A stretch of 64,000 nucleotides of DNA from Aquimonas sp002352135. Lineage in GTDB: Bacteria; Pseudomonadota; Gammaproteobacteria; Xanthomonadales; Xanthomonadaceae. Location: NCBI GenBank assembly GCA_035440755.1, contig DAORND010000009.1:1-64000 (forward strand). Direction: 5' to 3'. The position numbers were made by a program, and so were the translations under genes. The notes beneath the pieces were generated by a model, which was not told the DNA's origin, did not search any database, and saw nothing but the letters and a program-made list of their open reading frames with translations. This document shows, one piece after another, positions 61,823-64,000 of the stretch. Within the stretch, counting starts at the first letter, position 1, and every line of letters starts with the position of its first letter.

Positions 61823-62680
61823 ATGACCGACAGCCCCAACTCCTTCGACGCAACCACCGAACTTTTTGAATCGCAGGTCATCGCCAAATCCACCGAAACC
61901 CCGGTACTGGTCGACTTCTGGGCGACCTGGTGTGGTCCCTGCAAACAGATCAAACCGCTGCTTGAGAAGCTCGCAACCGAGTACAACGGCGCCTTCCTGC
62001 TCGCCAAAGTGGACGTCGACAAGGAGCAACAGTTGGCCGCGGCCGTCGGTATTCGTTCGGTTCCGACCATCATGCTTTTGAAGAATGGTCAGATCGTCGA
62101 TGGCTTTCCCGGCGCGATGCCCGAAGCGCAACTCAGGCAGTTTCTCAGCAAGCACGGTATCGAGCCCATGACACAGGGCGCCGCGTCCGAAGCGGCGGCG
62201 TCCGAACCCGAGTCCGTTGACATGCGCGTGACGCGCTTGCGCGCCGAACTCCAAGCGCAACCCAACCGTGCCGAGCTTCAACTGGAATTGGCCTCTGCGC
62301 TACTCAGCGCCGGTCAGCGCACCGAAGTCGAGGCGCTGCTGGAAGGCTTGCCCGCCAACCTGCATGAGGACAGTCGTGCCAAACGCCTACATGCTCAATT
62401 GGACTTCGCTGCGGCACTCGCCGACGCGCCACCCGTTGACGCTCTGGAAGCCTCCCTGAATGGACCGGACGCCGCACGCGCCCTGCACCTGCTCGGCGTG
62501 CACCACATCGTCTCAGGCGACAGAGAACAAGGATTGACCTACTTTCTGCAGTTGTTGCGTGAGCATCGACAGTATGGCGATGACCTTGCCAAGCGCAGCC
62601 TGATTGAAGCCTTCACCCTCATTGATGACGAGGATCTGGTGGGCAAGTACCGTCGGAAAATGGCATCGCTGTTGTTCTGA
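61823..62680 (+). CDS. cnoX: CnoX (YbbN) thioredoxin-fold chaperone
   Basis: CnoX is a chaperedoxin that protects proteins under oxidative stress and hands them to GroEL. The 285-residue protein has an N-terminal thioredoxin domain (about 1-110) with WCGPC, Cys37 and Cys40, and a C-terminal TPR-like helical domain (about 130-285). Retention of both cysteines agrees with CnoX proteins that keep redox activity, unlike E. coli's SxxC form. The start is the ATG at 61823. Confidence 0.93.
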   Translation: MTDSPNSFDATTELFESQVIAKSTETPVLVDFWATWCGPCKQIKPLLEKLATEYNGAFLLAKVDVDKEQQLAAAVGIRSVPTIMLLKNGQIVDGFPGAMPEAQLRQFLSKHGIEPMTQGAASEAAASEPESVDMRVTRLRAELQAQPNRAELQLELASALLSAGQRTEVEALLEGLPANLHEDSRAKRLHAQLDFAAALADAPPVDALEASLNGPDAARALHLLGVHHIVSGDREQGLTYFLQLLREHRQYGDDLAKRSLIEAFTLIDDEDLVGKYRRKMASLLF

Positions 62681-62796
62681 GCCGGTGGGCAGATTGTCCA
62701 GCGAAGGCTTCGCGTCCCGTCGGCATGGCGATATCGCATCGCTGCACTGTACGGCGACTATCTATAATTCCCGCCCCTCATCTGCAGAGTCTCGCC

Positions 62797-63675
62797 GTGC
62801 ACCCACTTGTTTCTGAACTGGTCGATCTGCTCAGCCTTGAGCGCATCGAAGACAACCTGTTCCGTGGCCAAAGCCGCGACATTGGCACCCGCCGCGTGTT
62901 TGGTGGACAAGTTCTCGGGCAAGCAGCCTCCGCGGCTCAGCAGACCGTTACCACTGACCGGGTGTTTCACTCGCTGCATGCGTACTTCCTGCGCGCGGGA
63001 GACGTCGATCACCCCATCGTCTATCAAGTAGAAAACTCGCGCGACGGCGGCAGTTTCTCGGTGCGTCGTGTGACCGCCATCCAGCATGGACAGCAGATTT
63101 TCGTGGCGTCCGCCAGCTTTCAACGCCATGAAGAAGGCCTGACGCATCAAATGTCTGGCCCCGATGTGCCACAACCCGAAGACATCGCACCACCAACACC
63201 ACTATCAGCTGAAGCCTTGGCCGCGTTGCCTGCCAAGACACAGCGCTGGCTTAATCGCAGCGGCCCCTTCGAGTTCCGCCCGGTGTATCCGCGTGATGAG
63301 CTGAAGCCCGCCAAGAGGCCACCCTACAACCAGGTATGGGTGCGTCTCGTCGACCGGATTGGCGATGACGCCAATCTCCATCGTGCGCTGTTGACCTACG
63401 TGTCGGACTTCCATCTGATCGGCACGACCATCTTCCCGCACGGCCTGTCGTACCTCTCGCACGACCTGCAGATGGCCAGCCTCGATCATGCGATCTGGAT
63501 TCACAGACCGTTCCGCGCGGACGACTGGTTGCTGTATGCCTGCGACAGCCCCAGTGCAAGCAATGGCCGAGGATTGGCTCGCGGCGGGTTCTACACACGT
63601 GACGGCGTTCTGGTTGCCTCGACAGCTCAGGAAGGGCTCATCCGCGTCGTATCCACGCAATCGGGTGCGGCGTGA
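62797..63675 (+). CDS. tesB: acyl-CoA thioesterase II
   Basis: TesB hydrolyses medium- and long-chain acyl-CoAs. The 292-residue double hotdog protein has the N-terminal LVDLLSLERIEDNLFRGQS and the characteristic GGQVLGQAASAAQ, HSLHAYFLRAGD and SLDHAIWIHRPF segments. The preferred start is GTG at 62797; an ATG at 62725 adds 24 residues without family character. A TATAAT hexamer lies at 62763-62768 but no good -35 box is clear. Its stop overlaps the next start by 4 bp. Confidence 0.94.
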   Translation: MHPLVSELVDLLSLERIEDNLFRGQSRDIGTRRVFGGQVLGQAASAAQQTVTTDRVFHSLHAYFLRAGDVDHPIVYQVENSRDGGSFSVRRVTAIQHGQQIFVASASFQRHEEGLTHQMSGPDVPQPEDIAPPTPLSAEALAALPAKTQRWLNRSGPFEFRPVYPRDELKPAKRPPYNQVWVRLVDRIGDDANLHRALLTYVSDFHLIGTTIFPHGLSYLSHDLQMASLDHAIWIHRPFRADDWLLYACDSPSASNGRGLARGGFYTRDGVLVASTAQEGLIRVVSTQSGAA

Positions 63676-64000
63676 GACAGGTTTTCACGTCTCGTCGCCT
63701 CGAGAACGTCGAGGCGGTATCAGCGCTGCTGCAGGACGCAGGCATTCAAACCTGGGTCAGTGAACGCCGATCCTACAAAGGCAATCGGCGCGGCAACTTC
63801 AGCTATAGCGACACGAGCCAGACTGCACAGCCAGCCGTCTGGATCGTCAACGCGTCGGACATCACGCAAGCACGCGCACTGCTGGCGGAGAAAGGCTTGA
63901 TTGAGGCCGGTCGCAGCGAAGAGATGGTCAGGCCTGGCTACACCCGCGTCGGCATGCCGACGACACCGAAGCGCAGCCAAATCGCTACACGTCTGCGCAT
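63672..64000 (+). CDS. DUF2007-like (pathogenicity-like) protein, partial
   Basis: The start is GTG at 63672, overlapping the tesB stop (GTGA); the frame runs open to the window edge, 109 codons. The visible part has the fold of small signal-transducing DUF2007-type proteins (SRRLENVEAVSALLQDAGIQTWVSERRSYKGN and PAVWIVNASDITQARALLAEKGL). In Xanthomonadales such proteins are often called pathogenicity-like. The rest lies beyond 64000, so function cannot be judged. Confidence 0.75.
   Translation, partial: MRQVFTSRRLENVEAVSALLQDAGIQTWVSERRSYKGNRRGNFSYSDTSQTAQPAVWIVNASDITQARALLAEKGLIEAGRSEEMVRPGYTRVGMPTTPKRSQIATRLR

Overview
The window looks like a GC-rich gammaproteobacterial chromosome, most likely order Xanthomonadales (Lysobacterales) and perhaps close to Rhodanobacteraceae. 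This rests on gene content: a Kdo kinase (kdkA) beside a heptosyltransferase-type glycosyltransferase, DUF6165, DUF6491 and DUF6249 proteins typical of that order, a long LigA, an EpmA gene coupled to a pirin, and a secreted protein ending in an FxxGFE tail. Two runs of exactly 100 N mark scaffold joins, so this is a draft assembly. Nearly everything is housekeeping or core accessory metabolism. I see no phage, insertion sequence, CRISPR array or classical defence island.

Layout, 1-14.5 kb: the purA-DUF2065-hflC-hflK-hflX-hfq block on the minus strand, with a striking 205-bp tandem triplication of the purA start region. Then come a DUF4126 membrane protein, a beta-carbonic anhydrase, epmA-pirin, kdkA diverging from a GT9 glycosyltransferase (LPS core), DUF6165, a REC-GGDEF regulator after the first gap, purT and a YbaN-type protein. 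14.6-21.9 kb: an operon of a biotin-dependent carboxylase alpha subunit, a lipoprotein and HMG-CoA lyase (leucine catabolism), a von Willebrand A protein with four C-terminal repeats, rfbD, a DUF6491 lipoprotein and tRNA-Phe with its own promoter and terminator.

21.9-43.5 kb: acnB, then a minus-strand run (carbon-nitrogen hydrolase, GNAT, ketosteroid isomerase-related, rlmH, rsfS), an ECF sigma factor with a coupled two-helix membrane protein and a divergent DUF6249 gene, a sensor kinase/HD-GYP regulator pair, a PQQ-type sugar dehydrogenase, a short-chain acyl-CoA dehydrogenase, a zinc-ribbon protein, a UMF1-type MFS transporter, photolyase, yceH and clpB (with a sigma-32-like promoter).

43.6-64 kb: a VOC fusion protein with a WYL regulator, zipA-ligA, a DUF2189 gene broken by the second gap, DUF1275, an AhpD-like/glutaredoxin pair, the ybbA-ybbP ABC system divergent from tesA, a LAS-type peptidase, a DUF5666-like secreted protein, DUF2062, a 3-methyladenine glycosylase, a glycine-zipper protein, glutaryl-CoA dehydrogenase, an exported amidohydrolase, cnoX, tesB and the start of a DUF2007-like gene.

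Functional threads: proteostasis (HflKC, HflX, Hfq, ClpB, CnoX), acyl-CoA and leucine/lysine catabolism (carboxylase, HMG-CoA lyase, two acyl-CoA dehydrogenases, TesA, TesB), cyclic-di-GMP synthesis (GGDEF) and breakdown (HD-GYP), and envelope biogenesis (KdkA, GT9, RfbD, ZipA). The most unusual signal is the purA leader triplication, which puts two short in-frame copies of the purA start, each closing after 17 codons, ahead of the real gene.
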